From positions 1-64,000 of IMG/VR virus record IMGVR_UViG_3300047174_000111: a stretch of 64,000 bases of DNA; one strand, 5' to 3'. Source of the stretch: a virus. The first letter of the stretch is position 1; every line of letters begins with the position of its first letter. Below, one piece after another: positions 28,794 through 36,347 of the stretch. The notes below the pieces were generated by a model, which saw only the letters and a program-made list of their open reading frames with translations, made no database searches and was not told where the DNA came from. Both the position numbers and the translations under genes were made by a program.

Positions 28794-29342
28794 TCAGAAG
28801 CTCTCGTGCAGGATCATGTACGTCAGGTCGGCCAGGTCGTCTTGGCAGGTGCCGGTGATGGGAAGATCGTCGTCGAGTGCCAGCGCGGGATCCGCGTCGA
28901 CGTGCTCGGCCAGCGCGACCCGTTCGCCGAATGGCAACGAGCGCCACTTGCGGCGCGCGAAGGTCCTCGCGGCGCGGTCCTGTTCCGGACCGGCGATGCA
29001 TTCACCGCCGCCGCAATTGCAGGATTCGAACGTCTCGTTCATGGCCTCGATCAGCGCGCGGAACTGCCATTGCAGCCCGGGCCGGACGACGAGAACCCGG
29101 GTGCCGGCCGCGTCGCGGACGATCATGTAGCCGTCCGGGTTCGGCTCAGCCTCCCGCATACAGACGATCCAGGCACCGATGCCGCGGGTGTCCTGTCCAT
29201 CGCTAAACAGGTGAAGCACGATGATCCAGTCGGGCGGCGGCTTCGGCGTGAGATAGTCGCCGTTCCCGATCGGGCGAGGCAGCGGCAGCATGCCGTCGAT
29301 CTCGTCGTCAGGGACGGCTTCGTCGCATGTCAGATACGACAT
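28794..29342 (-). CDS. hypothetical protein with shared FGxR motif (182 aa)
   Basis: Contains KWRSLPFGERVALAEHVDAD then ALALDDDLPITG, shared with three neighbours. Middle region WIIVLHLFSDGQDTRGIGAW. A cluster ESCNCGGGEC could bind metal. Function unknown. Confidence 0.65.
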   Translation of the reverse strand: MSYLTCDEAVPDDEIDGMLPLPRPIGNGDYLTPKPPPDWIIVLHLFSDGQDTRGIGAWIVCMREAEPNPDGYMIVRDAAGTRVLVVRPGLQWQFRALIEAMNETFESCNCGGGECIAGPEQDRAARTFARRKWRSLPFGERVALAEHVDADPALALDDDLPITGTCQDDLADLTYMILHESF

Positions 29343-29403
29343 GGGGTGTCTCCTCGGGCAGCGTGATTGCTGCGACCCGCTCCTCAGGCGGGTTTCGATT
29401 GGG
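29343..29403 (-). promoter_or_regulatory. intergenic hammerhead-like element 15
   Basis: CGAAAC, hairpin CCCGC/GCGGG with loop CTGAGGA, TC, stem GCAGC/GCTGC with loop AATCAC, CCGAGGA, GA. One deviation (position 4). Confidence 0.6.
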
Positions 29404-29535
29404 TCAGATGATGGACAGCACAGCCAGCAGGGTCAGCACGCCGCAGAACTCGCTGACGGCGGGGATGAGCATGATGGCGAGGCAGATGCCGGCTGCGGAC
29501 ACGACCAGCGCGGCCGCAGCGGCGATCCAGCGCAT
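29404..29535 (-). CDS. small membrane protein (43 aa)
   Basis: ATG overlaps the upstream stop (TGATG). The product is almost wholly hydrophobic: WIAAAAALVVSAAGICLAIM and GVLTLLAVLSII, likely two membrane helices. Function unknown. Confidence 0.6.
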   Translation of the reverse strand: MRWIAAAAALVVSAAGICLAIMLIPAVSEFCGVLTLLAVLSII

Positions 29536-29726
29536 CAGCGCGTCTGGGCCGAGCCGTCCAGGGTCTTCAGCTTGACTCTCCCCTTGCGGGCCTCGATCTC
29601 GGCCAGCTCGGGCGACATCTCGATCGGGATGCCACCGTCGTAATACCAGCAGCGCGCGTGACCGGCCGTGAAGCGACGCATCACGGTGATGATCGGGGCG
29701 CGCTGCGGGCGCGGGCGGGCTTTCAT
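29535..29726 (-). CDS. hypothetical protein (63 aa)
   Basis: Start at 29726 after a GAGGAG site. Basic start KARPRPQRAPIITVMRRF, then CWYYDGGIPIEMSPELAEIE. Its stop overlaps the start of the membrane protein. Function unknown. Confidence 0.6.
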   Translation of the reverse strand: MKARPRPQRAPIITVMRRFTAGHARCWYYDGGIPIEMSPELAEIEARKGRVKLKTLDGSAQTR

Positions 29727-29821
29727 CTCAGTTCTCCTCTTCTGGCCGGCGGAATGGCCGGCGACCCGATCGGCGCGCGGCCGGGCGGGTTTCGGAAGAT
29801 CAGGATTCTGTCGTCGTGATT
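29727..29821 (-). promoter_or_regulatory. intergenic hammerhead-like element 16
   Basis: CTTCC-GAAAC, hairpin CCCG/CGGG with a large loop, TC, stem GCCGGC/GCCGGC, CAGAAGA, GGAG. GGAG can pair with TTCC upstream (4 bp). One deviation (position 4). Confidence 0.55.
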
Positions 29822-30103
29822 CTACAACAACGGCGAAACCCGGAAGCATCTCACCAGTCTTGTGTAATTCATCGGTGCTGGATTACCGTCGAGCGTGAAC
29901 CAGCACAGTCGGTATTCGTGAACCACGATTGGTGGCCAATGCTCGTTCGGCAGGCTGAGGGTTTTCCGAAAGCCCGGCGACAACTTAAAGACCAGCCAAA
30001 TAAACGGTTCGTTCTTACCTTGCATAAAGGCCACAAGGTAAATTCCAGCGCGATGCAATGGATTTTCGCGTTCAGCTTGCGTCCATTCGGCTTCGCTCAT
30101 CAT
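29822..30103 (-). CDS. hypothetical protein (93 aa)
   Basis: Reads AGIYLVAFMQGKNEPFIWLV and WPPIVVHEYRLCWFTLDGNP, a beta-rich protein. The Shine-Dalgarno of element 17 is placed for an ATG at 30129, which opens only a nine-codon ORF whose TGA overlaps this ATG (TGATG). Either a mini-leader is translated first or a base is missing and the gene begins at 30129. Lower GC than its neighbours. Confidence 0.6.
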   Translation of the reverse strand: MMSEAEWTQAERENPLHRAGIYLVAFMQGKNEPFIWLVFKLSPGFRKTLSLPNEHWPPIVVHEYRLCWFTLDGNPAPMNYTRLVRCFRVSPLL

Positions 30104-30129
30104 CGACAGGATGTCTCTTCGTTACACAT

Positions 30130-30187
30130 ATGGTGTTTCTCCTCATGCGGCGCAATGCCGCGACCCTGCCCGTAGGCAGGGTTTCGA
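30130..30187 (-). promoter_or_regulatory. intergenic hammerhead-like element 17
   Basis: TC-GAAAC, hairpin CCTGCC/GGCAGG, GTC, stem GCGGC/GCCGC with loop ATTGC, ATGAGGA, GA. GA can pair with TC. One deviation (position 3). Confidence 0.6.
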
Positions 30188-30424
30188 TCAGTCGAGATCT
30201 ATTGGCCGTCCTTTGAATGTCCGGTTGGCGCATTCCATCGCGGCCATAATGGGATCGGCCTCACGGCCGTCCTGCTCACTGCCGTCTGGGCATTTCAGTG
30301 TCCAGCGGCCATCGGGATAGACCTTCTCGACGAAGCCATAGCGCTTGCGAGCCGCCACGGTCTGGCCGACGGCCCAGCCGGCGTCTTTCAACGCCCTCTG
30401 GGTGCCCGGCTTGAACTCGCTCAT
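30188..30424 (-). CDS. hypothetical protein (78 aa)
   Basis: Contains WAVGQTVAARKRYGFVEKVY and DGRWTLKCPDGSEQDGREAD, resembling a small SH3-like or beta-barrel fold. Start overlaps the upstream stop (ATGA), so this gene has no element of its own. Confidence 0.65.
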   Translation of the reverse strand: MSEFKPGTQRALKDAGWAVGQTVAARKRYGFVEKVYPDGRWTLKCPDGSEQDGREADPIMAAMECANRTFKGRPIDLD

Positions 30425-30732
30425 GCCTCGGCGTCCATCTCCTCGTCGATCTCGTCCTGGTCCTGCTTGGCGCATTCGACCCACGACCAGGTCTGCACGA
30501 AGAACCCGTCTTCGCCTTCGCTGACAGCGGCGCCGGCATCATCGATCTCCAGCTCTTCGCTGGTCTCGACCATGGCGATTTGCCAGGGCTTGGCGAGCGA
30601 TGCGCGCCATTTCTCGATAATGGCGGCGGCCTGCTCGGCATAGGGGCTGGCGGCGTCGTTGGCGATTTGAGCGAGAAGGTTCACCGCGTCGGCGGCGGGT
30701 GCGAACGTGATGTCGAATGGTTCGATTGGCAT
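30421..30732 (-). CDS. acidic hypothetical protein (103 aa)
   Basis: Helical N-terminal half and a very acidic C-terminus (KQDQDEIDEEMDAEA). Preceded by element 18. Function unknown. Confidence 0.65.
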   Translation of the reverse strand: MPIEPFDITFAPAADAVNLLAQIANDAASPYAEQAAAIIEKWRASLAKPWQIAMVETSEELEIDDAGAAVSEGEDGFFVQTWSWVECAKQDQDEIDEEMDAEA

Positions 30733-30788
30733 TTGGTGTTCTCCTCATGCAGCGGGATGCTGCGACCCTGCGCGGAGGCAGGGTTTCG
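30733..30788 (-). promoter_or_regulatory. intergenic hammerhead-like element 18
   Basis: CGAAAC, hairpin CCTGC/GCAGG, GTC, stem GCAGC/GCTGC with loop ATCCC, ATGAGGA, G. One deviation (position 3). Confidence 0.6.
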
Positions 30789-31283
30789 TCAAGGTTGCCA
30801 CTTGCGATCGGCCGTATCCAGCGGCCCCCAGGTCGGCTCGTTGGTCTGGTATGCTAGCGTTTCATAAACGCTTGCGAACAGCCGTCGGAAGTTATCGCTC
30901 CCGCCTCTTGCGAACTCCTGGAGGGAGTGGCGCCGTCCCGCCATACGCAGGACCACGTGGTCGTCTTCAAAATCAATCTGAACGACCGTCAAGCTGGAAC
31001 GCACCCACTGATGGCGGCCGGCGCCGTCAGTAGTGTATCCGCAGCAGGCTTTCGCCTCAGCCGGAAGGACAGCGGCAACCGCGCGCCGGACGCCAGCAGT
31101 GGCGACAAGCACCTTTCCTGGCCACCACCATGGGATCAGGTCGATCCCCTCTGGGGCAAGGCTCATGTCGAACGGCACGTGGCCGATCGACGTCCCATAG
31201 TAACCCTCATGGGCTTCCGCCCACTCGGCCACTTCGTCGCGGGCGGCGGCGATATTGCTGGCCTTGGCAACATAAAGCATCAA
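30789..31283 (-). CDS. hypothetical protein (164 aa)
   Basis: Reads SIGHVPFDMSLAPEGIDLIP, LTVVQIDFEDDHVVLRMAGR and ends TADRKWQP. Start may be either of two adjacent ATGs. No family recognised. Preceded by element 19. Confidence 0.65.
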   Translation of the reverse strand: MMLYVAKASNIAAARDEVAEWAEAHEGYYGTSIGHVPFDMSLAPEGIDLIPWWWPGKVLVATAGVRRAVAAVLPAEAKACCGYTTDGAGRHQWVRSSLTVVQIDFEDDHVVLRMAGRRHSLQEFARGGSDNFRRLFASVYETLAYQTNEPTWGPLDTADRKWQP

Positions 31284-31353
31284 TTTTTCTCCTCATGCAG
31301 CGAAATGCTGCGACCCGCAGCCCCGAAAGGCTGCAGGTTTCGTCACGTTCGAC
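31284..31353 (-). promoter_or_regulatory. intergenic hammerhead-like element 19
   Basis: CGAAAC, hairpin CTGCAGCC/GGCTGCGG-type, GTC, stem GCAGC/GCTGC with loop ATTTC, ATGAGGA, G. One deviation (position 3). Confidence 0.6.
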
Positions 31354-32553
31354 TCAGATCTGGTTGCGGGTCGCGCGCGACATGAGCTTCGTCGCGACCT
31401 TTTCGATCTCCAGTCGGCGATCGGTGTTGGGCACGGTTCGAGCGACTGCAGTGATCCCGTTCACCATGTCCCAGATGCTCTCCGGTTCACGGCCTTCTTC
31501 GCGTTCGTGGGTTTCGAAGATGGTGTCGACCATCTTCATCGAGAAATCGAGCCCGACGAGCAGCTTCTTGCGCTCGTCCTTGTCAGCGCCGGCCTTGGTC
31601 TCCTTGCAGACCTTGATCCCTGCGAGCAGGGCGGTCGGCTCGGAGCGGGCGTAGCGCTCCAGGGCGGGCTGGGCCTCGCGTTCGAAACGCAGCGAACCGT
31701 GCTTCGAATGGACGATGCTCAGCTTCTCGAAGTTCTCCACGCCCCACATCGTTCTGTTTTGGCAAACGCCGCGCAGAACGAAGGTGGCAATGCCCAAAGC
31801 ACGAGTCCCCACTTCGGAGTTGAAGGCATAGAACCCACGGAACACGAGATCGGGATCGCCATTGGCGAGCTTGCCGATCTCGAGTGGCCGCGTGTCGTCG
31901 ACCAGGAACATGAAGACGTCCCGGTCGGACGCGTAAAGCGTCGTGGACTGCTTGGTGACATCGACGTAGGGGTTGTAGGTCATCGCCCTCCAGTCGATGC
32001 ATCCGGGGATCTTCCAGTGGGTATCGCCCGTCCCGTTCCCGGCGATGCGCTGGACGGCCGCGACCAGTTCCGCATCATAGATGCGGCCATAATCGGGGCC
32101 GGTGACAGCACGCAGCGAGAATTCCTCGCTTTCGCCGAACATCTTCATCGGCATCTCGGTCCCGCGTCTGACGAGACCGTGCTGCAGATTGATCGCGGCG
32201 AGCGGAGCCGGCAGGTCGCGCAGATAGGATGCCGGAGCCTTGACCAGCGAACACATCTGGCCGAACGAGTGGTGGGTCGGCGTCAGCGTGCGGCCTTCCG
32301 GCGTGATCACCCGCAGCATGTCGGGATCGTCGCGTCGTGCGTCGATCTTGAGGTCCGACATCGACACGAGTTCCTCGAACGAGGTATCGCGACGCTTGCC
32401 CACGGCCTCGGCCAGGGCGTTCAGCGATGTGTATCGCTGATCGTCCGGGCGCGAGAACCATTGCTTGGACAGGTCGCCACGAGCCTCGCCGCGGCTCACG
32501 TCGATGCTGCGGGTGCCCACCGTGCCGGGCGCGGCTGGCGTGATCATGTTCAT
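31354..32553 (-). CDS. DUF932-like protein
   Basis: From the ATG at 32553 (399 residues). The layout resembles DUF932 proteins of phages and plasmids: VKAPASYLRDLPAPLAAINL, TGPDYGRIYDAELVAAVQRI, LYASDRDVFMFLVDD, NGDPDLVFRGFYAFNSEVGT and RGVCQNRTMWGVENFE. Role unknown; such proteins are often highly expressed early. It is the largest protein of the block and lies next to the palindrome at 32632. Confidence 0.65.
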   Translation of the reverse strand: MNMITPAAPGTVGTRSIDVSRGEARGDLSKQWFSRPDDQRYTSLNALAEAVGKRRDTSFEELVSMSDLKIDARRDDPDMLRVITPEGRTLTPTHHSFGQMCSLVKAPASYLRDLPAPLAAINLQHGLVRRGTEMPMKMFGESEEFSLRAVTGPDYGRIYDAELVAAVQRIAGNGTGDTHWKIPGCIDWRAMTYNPYVDVTKQSTTLYASDRDVFMFLVDDTRPLEIGKLANGDPDLVFRGFYAFNSEVGTRALGIATFVLRGVCQNRTMWGVENFEKLSIVHSKHGSLRFEREAQPALERYARSEPTALLAGIKVCKETKAGADKDERKKLLVGLDFSMKMVDTIFETHEREEGREPESIWDMVNGITAVARTVPNTDRRLEIEKVATKLMSRATRNQI

Positions 32554-32625
32554 GGGAACATCTCTCTCTTCAAGCCGGCAAAATCGCCGGCGACCCGCAT
32601 CCTCCTCTGTATGCGGGTTTCGAAC
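32554..32625 (-). promoter_or_regulatory. intergenic hammerhead-like element 20
   Basis: TTC-GAAAC, hairpin CCGCAT/ATGCGG, GTC, stem GCCGGC/GCCGGC with loop GATTTT, TTGAAGA, GAG. GAG can pair with TTC (one wobble). One deviation (position 3). Confidence 0.55.
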
Positions 32626-32653
32626 CGGAGTCACATAAAAATGTGACTCCGGT
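32624..32653. promoter_or_regulatory. extended palindrome containing CACAT-N4-ATGTG, site 3 of 7
   Basis: Thirteen-base perfect arms (ACCGGAGTCACAT and ATGTGACTCCGGT) around AAAA; the core palindrome is 32632-32645. It is the longest of the seven copies and is intergenic, so it could be an operator, a terminator-like hairpin, or both. Confidence 0.65.
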
Positions 32654-32664
32654 GTGTTTCTGGG

Positions 32665-33120
32665 TCAGGCCGCGAGCTGCTCGCGCGGCTGCGGCATGAT
32701 CTTGCGTGCTTTCATGACGCGGAACGTGACCGGGAAGCTGATCTCGACCCGGTCCGGGTTCAGGACAAGGGCCGGATCGATCTCCCCGGCCGCGACAGGC
32801 GGCACACCGGGCTGGGTCGAGAGCGCGATGTGCAGCAGCACACCATCGGGCCGGTGCGTGCGGTGGCCGATCTTGACCACCAACGCCTCGTGCAGCCTCA
32901 GATTGTTCTGGTGCAGCCCGACCACGTCGCAGGTCAGCATTTCGGCCTGATCCTGCCCCGCTTCCCGCCCAGGATAAACGGCCTCGTCCTCGGCACAGTC
33001 GTAGACCCACAGAATCTGCCTGCAGTAGACAAATCCGAGTGTCGGCCGATAAATCCGGAGAAGGTTTCCCCGGATGTGGTCGTTTATCTCGGCCGCGATC
33101 ATGTATTTGTTTGAACTCAT
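32665..33120 (-). CDS. hypothetical protein, first gene of the 22-33 kb block (151 aa)
   Basis: The ATG at 33120 is preferred because GGAGAGG lies just upstream; an ATG four codons earlier would contain that site. Contains AAEINDHIRGNLLRIYRPTL, VVGLHQNNLRLHEALVVKIG and VEISFPVTFRVMKARKIMP. No function recognised. The upstream 33121-33250 interval should hold the main promoter of the block. Confidence 0.65.
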   Translation of the reverse strand: MSSNKYMIAAEINDHIRGNLLRIYRPTLGFVYCRQILWVYDCAEDEAVYPGREAGQDQAEMLTCDVVGLHQNNLRLHEALVVKIGHRTHRPDGVLLHIALSTQPGVPPVAAGEIDPALVLNPDRVEISFPVTFRVMKARKIMPQPREQLAA

Positions 33121-33446
33121 GAACCTCTCCATTTTCTAGGATTAGGGCATAATGCCCCTTTAACTATATAGTTACTTGAGTGGCACAATTCAATACGTCA
33201 AAGCGCATTCGTATGGCGTCGATGGGTTGTAATCGACTCACCTAGGCCTTTTCGATGTTGCGTGGATTGTGGTGTTCAGGCTCAGATGGGTGGCCCGGAG
33301 GGAGTAGGATCCCTCCGGGCCGTCTGCGGCGTTTCCGGGGCCGGCGCCGCAGTATGCACCGAGCCGAATGGGCCCAAGATAGCGGAGAACCGTGTCTTGG
33401 CACAACATCATTATGTCGTGAGTGGGGTAAAAACCCCAACAGAACC
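33121..33446. promoter_or_regulatory. divergent control region between early block and replication module
   Basis: On the minus side it holds TTGACG near 33197, the AT-rich palindrome AACTATATAGTT, and a small GGGCATTATGCCC hairpin, suggesting the promoter of the 22-33 kb block. On the plus side lies a perfect hairpin (GGCCCGGAGGGAG with ATCCCTCCGGGCC, 33292-33321). No protein-coding gene is supported in the interval. Confidence 0.45.
33292..33321. other. perfect GC-rich hairpin upstream of replication gene
   Basis: GGCCCGGAGGGA pairs with TCCCTCCGGGCC almost without a loop remainder. No T-run follows on either strand, so it is not a standard terminator. It may shape the 5' leader of the replication mRNA. 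Confidence 0.5.
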
Positions 33447-34502
33447 GTGAGCGGCAAGGAGTCGGCGCCAAGTCTCGCGTCTCTGCCCTGGATGAAGTGG
33501 CGCTGGGACTTTGCGTCTGGGCCCGTGTTTCGCGGTCTGAGCCGAGCCGCCAAGGGGCTGTACATCGATTTGATCGGCCTGATGCGCACCGGGGACTCCT
33601 ATGGAAGGCTGATCTTCAACGGACGGCCGCCTTCGGCCGTCTGGCTGCAGCGCAACCTGGGTGATCCTGCCGAGACACTGCGCGCGCTGACCAAGGAGCT
33701 GATCGACGCCGGGATGCTCGCCCGCGAGACAGACACGAACATCCTCTACTCGCCGCAGATGGTGAACGAAGAGGCCGCGTACACGAAGGGCCGAGCCGAC
33801 GGCGCCTTGGGGGGAAACCCGGCATTGAAAAACCCCCCGAAGCGGCGCCAAAGATCACGAAAAGTGGCACGAAAGGCGCCAGCCAGTGGCCAGGCCCAGG
33901 CACCTCTTATGGCCGAAAAACCCATAACAAATCAATTGGTTGAGGGGGGGTTAACCACTGGGTTAACCCTAGATCTAGATCTAGATAGAGATTCAGAGAA
34001 GAAGGGATCTCCTTCGGAGATCCTTGTCCGTCAGGCGTCGCAAGACGACGCCCGCCGGACGTGTGAGGATCCGCGTTTCGATGCTGACCCCGGGACGGAC
34101 GTGACGACGGCTGCGAACGTCGTGGCGCTTCCTTCCCGTGCCTCGGAGCAGATCGACCGGGCCGTGGCGATGTGGAACGACCTGGCCGAACGAATCGACC
34201 TGCGAAAGTGCCGCATCGTCAGCGCGCCACGCCGAAGGCAGCTTCTGCTGCGCCTCAAGGAGGCCGGCGGTATCAACGGGTGGGCCCACGCTCTTCAACA
34301 GGTCGAGGCGAGCGAGTTCCTCCGCGGCGGCGGCTCAAGTGGATGGCGCGCCGACTTCGACTTCATGCTCCAGGCCAAATCCTTCGCCAAAGTCATGGAG
34401 GGGTCCTATGCGCGAATGCATAGCGACCAGAAAGAAAGCAAATACCATTTCCTCACGGAAATGCTGGCCGATGAAGTCGAATATCAAGGAAAACATGGAT
34501 GA
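33447..34502 (+). CDS. phage replication initiator / replisome organiser-like protein
   Basis: The GTG at 33447 begins SGKESAPSLASLPWMKWRWD. Residues about 15-100 look like a winged-helix DNA-binding domain (RGLSRAAKGLYIDLIGLMRT, LIDAGMLARETDTNILYSPQ). A long basic and disordered linker follows. The C-terminal domain (RAVAMWNDLAERIDLRKCRI, LLLRLKEAGGINGWAHALQQ, WRADFDFMLQAKSFAKVMEG) matches the helicase-loader/DnaT-like tail common in phage replication proteins. It should bind the phage origin and recruit the host helicase; AT-rich repeats in its linker coding region (about 33930-34000) may be the origin. Confidence 0.75.
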   Translation: MSGKESAPSLASLPWMKWRWDFASGPVFRGLSRAAKGLYIDLIGLMRTGDSYGRLIFNGRPPSAVWLQRNLGDPAETLRALTKELIDAGMLARETDTNILYSPQMVNEEAAYTKGRADGALGGNPALKNPPKRRQRSRKVARKAPASGQAQAPLMAEKPITNQLVEGGLTTGLTLDLDLDRDSEKKGSPSEILVRQASQDDARRTCEDPRFDADPGTDVTTAANVVALPSRASEQIDRAVAMWNDLAERIDLRKCRIVSAPRRRQLLLRLKEAGGINGWAHALQQVEASEFLRGGGSSGWRADFDFMLQAKSFAKVMEGSYARMHSDQKESKYHFLTEMLADEVEYQGKHG

Positions 34503-35299
34503 ATGATTTGTCGAATGTAGGCCGTGGTACGCTGCCCGCTCCTCTGTCACCGAATATGTCCGAAAAACTTAATCGGATACTGGCGACATATTATAACGAG
34601 GCTGCAGTTGTTTTTGTGGTGGAGGAGACTGTTCGCGCCGAGGCGCGCGGCCTGATCGCGCTCTACGACAGCGCGCTCAACGAGCCCGCCACGCTCGACG
34701 TCGTGCGTCGCTGGTTGGCGCGGATCACCGCTGCCGTGAAGTTCATGCCCGACAAGGAGGGCATGACACACCGCGCCCTGGCGATCGCCCAGGTCTGTGA
34801 GGGCCGTGTCCCGCTCTGCGCGTTCAACACCGAAACGCAGACCGCGGCCATGGCGAGGTTCAAGGACTTCCCCTCGGCGGCCGAGGTGCTGGAGCTGCTT
34901 TCGGACGCCACTGCCGTCCTGCGCCTGCGCCGGCGCGCGCTGGAGGGTGTGTCGCAGGGCAAGAGCTGCATGTTTCAGCCCGCAGCCGTGCCGGAGCCGC
35001 CAGCGATGACGCCGGAGCAGCGGGCCGCTGCCAGCGAGCTGATGCGCGCGCTCTTTGGGAACATGGGCGTCGGCCTCGAGATCTCGCCGGGCGGATCGGC
35101 TTCGCCATCTCCCCGCGTCGATCCGGGCCGGCAACGCAACCCGCCGATCGGCGCCGAGCTGCGCCCCGAGCATCTCATCACCGTCTGGGCCGCGCATGAG
35201 CACAGCCCGAATCCCGAGATCCGTGCCGTGGCGAAAGTCAGGCTGGCGGCTCTGCGCGCCAAGCTCCCGGCGGGAAGTGGTGCGGGGGATGACACGTAA
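34499..35299 (+). CDS. hypothetical protein of replication module (266 aa)
   Basis: Start overlaps the previous stop (ATGA). Helical protein with ILATYYNEAAVVFVVEETVR, ARITAAVKFMPDKEGMTHRA and AAASELMRALFGNMGVGLEI. This family often follows replication initiators in phages, but its role is not known. A possible helicase-loader partner. Confidence 0.65.
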   Translation: MNDLSNVGRGTLPAPLSPNMSEKLNRILATYYNEAAVVFVVEETVRAEARGLIALYDSALNEPATLDVVRRWLARITAAVKFMPDKEGMTHRALAIAQVCEGRVPLCAFNTETQTAAMARFKDFPSAAEVLELLSDATAVLRLRRRALEGVSQGKSCMFQPAAVPEPPAMTPEQRAAASELMRALFGNMGVGLEISPGGSASPSPRVDPGRQRNPPIGAELRPEHLITVWAAHEHSPNPEIRAVAKVRLAALRAKLPAGSGAGDDT

Positions 35300-35534
35300 C
35301 CGCATCCAGCGGAGCAGGGGCGGTGTGGATGGCGCCTGCAACGGCAAGCACCGGTTCGACCGAGCCGCGGACGCTCTGGCCGTCGTGCGGCGCGGTCGCG
35401 CGTCACACAGGCGCTACATCTGCTACCTCTGTCAGCACTGCGGTGGCTATCACCTCAGCCAGCCCGGCGGTCGCCTAAAGCGTCTGGAGGCGTCCCGCCA
35501 CAAGCCCGACTGGCTGGCTCAGCTGGAGGATTGA
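35289..35534 (+). CDS. small zinc-binding hypothetical protein (81 aa)
   Basis: Basic start (TRNRIQRSRGGVDGACNGKH) and CYLCQHCGGYHLS as a likely zinc site. It overlaps the previous gene by 11 bases and is convergent with the VRR-NUC gene. Function unknown. Confidence 0.65.
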   Translation: MTRNRIQRSRGGVDGACNGKHRFDRAADALAVVRRGRASHRRYICYLCQHCGGYHLSQPGGRLKRLEASRHKPDWLAQLED

Positions 35535-36043
35535 AACGCAGCCGGCGCCCGTGGCGCGGCGATGCCGGGTCCCCACGGCCGGAAGCGCAACCGGATGCCG
35601 CGGGCCTCGAGCAGGTCGGCATATTCCTCCTGGCTCGAGAAGACGTGGTGATGGTGCTGGAGGTGGCGCACCGCCGCGCCAAAGCGCAGCTGCTGCGGCG
35701 ACTGCCGCCCGGCCCTGCGCCGCTTCTGGCCCAGCAGGAGTGGCGCGCCGATCTCGGCCGGCCGCTTCAGCTCGATCAGGTCGGTGCACGGCCCCGCGGT
35801 GAGCAGGATCAGGTCGACCGCACCGGGCAGAACGCCCAGGCCGTAGGGACGAAGCCGGTCGGCTTCGGGGAGCTGTTCGCGATCCTCGGCCGAGATGCCG
35901 ACCAAACGGGCCGCCGTGACGCGATCGCGCTTTTCGCCGTTCGGGACGGCGAACAGGATCGCGCTGGCCGCATCGATCACCGCCACTGCATGGAAGTCAA
36001 CGATGCTCGATTGGAGCTGGTCCTCGATCCGGGATCGGGGCAT
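35519..36043 (-). CDS. VRR-NUC domain nuclease
   Basis: A 174-residue PD-(D/E)XK-type nuclease: ILFAVPNGEKRDRVTAARLV, GVLPGAVDLILLTAGPCTDL and IELKRP supply the usual D-(x)n-ExK residues, and QSPQQLRF is the conserved helix. It matches the stand-alone phage VRR-NUC family, which cleaves structured DNA such as Holliday junctions. Located at the replication module, so it may resolve replication intermediates. Confidence 0.85.
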   Translation of the reverse strand: MPRSRIEDQLQSSIVDFHAVAVIDAASAILFAVPNGEKRDRVTAARLVGISAEDREQLPEADRLRPYGLGVLPGAVDLILLTAGPCTDLIELKRPAEIGAPLLLGQKRRRAGRQSPQQLRFGAAVRHLQHHHHVFSSQEEYADLLEARGIRLRFRPWGPGIAAPRAPAAFQSSS

Positions 36044-36055
36044 CAGGGCGATGCG

Positions 36056-36292
36056 TCATGTAACAGCACAGTTGGATGTGGCATTTTGGTGGTTCGTGGA
36101 AGGATGGGTGACGCCGAGTGCCGTCTGGAGCGCTCTGATTGTTCGCGCTCCAGGCCGAAACGCCGGTCTCCCAAATTTGGCGAGCGTGTTCGGGTGCAGC
36201 CCGGCGCGACGCGCCAGTTCCGCGCGCGACATGCCGCTGCGCCGCCACCGCTTATGGAGAGTGAGGATCAAATCATCGAGCGTCTCGGTCAT
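36056..36292 (-). CDS. Cro/CI-type HTH regulator, candidate palindrome-binding repressor
   Basis: From the ATG at 36292 the 78-residue protein reads LDDLILTLHKRWRRSGMSRA, ELARRAGLHPNTLAKFGRPA, then RTIRALQTALG, a complete HTH_3/Cro-like domain. The palindrome CACAT-CCTG-GTGTG lies 14-27 bp upstream of the start, overlapping the translation-initiation region or promoter, as expected for autoregulation. Small size suggests Cro-like dimers binding short palindromes. It is the best candidate for the factor that reads the seven sites. Confidence 0.75.
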   Translation of the reverse strand: MTETLDDLILTLHKRWRRSGMSRAELARRAGLHPNTLAKFGRPAFRPGARTIRALQTALGVTHPSTNHQNATSNCAVT

Positions 36293-36305
36293 GACACACC
36301 ATCGC

Positions 36306-36319
36306 CACATCCTGGTGTG
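36306..36319. promoter_or_regulatory. palindrome CACAT-N4-GTGTG, site 4 of 7, before HTH gene
   Basis: One mismatch in the second half-site. Lies directly upstream of the HTH gene start at 36292. Also upstream of a short plus-strand ORF, so it could control both directions. Confidence 0.6.
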
Positions 36320-36347
36320 GTCAGCAAGCACATAAGGCGCACAGGAT

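Noticed and set aside
22493-32625. Intergenic hairpins as ordinary Rho-independent terminators or REP-type repeats
   Set aside because: No T-run follows either hairpin, the hairpins are always in fixed order directly upstream of a start codon, and their stems vary while flanking bases stay constant, which fits a structured RNA rather than terminators or mobile repeats.
22493-32625. Elements as guanidine-type tandem-hairpin riboswitches
   Set aside because: The hairpin loops are not conserved between copies (no fixed ACGR loops), and a ligand sensor repeated in front of unrelated genes of one operon is unlikely.
32554-32653. Palindrome at 32632 as a chance part of element 20
   Set aside because: It lies outside the element's conserved parts and matches the independent CACAT-N4-ATGTG set found elsewhere.
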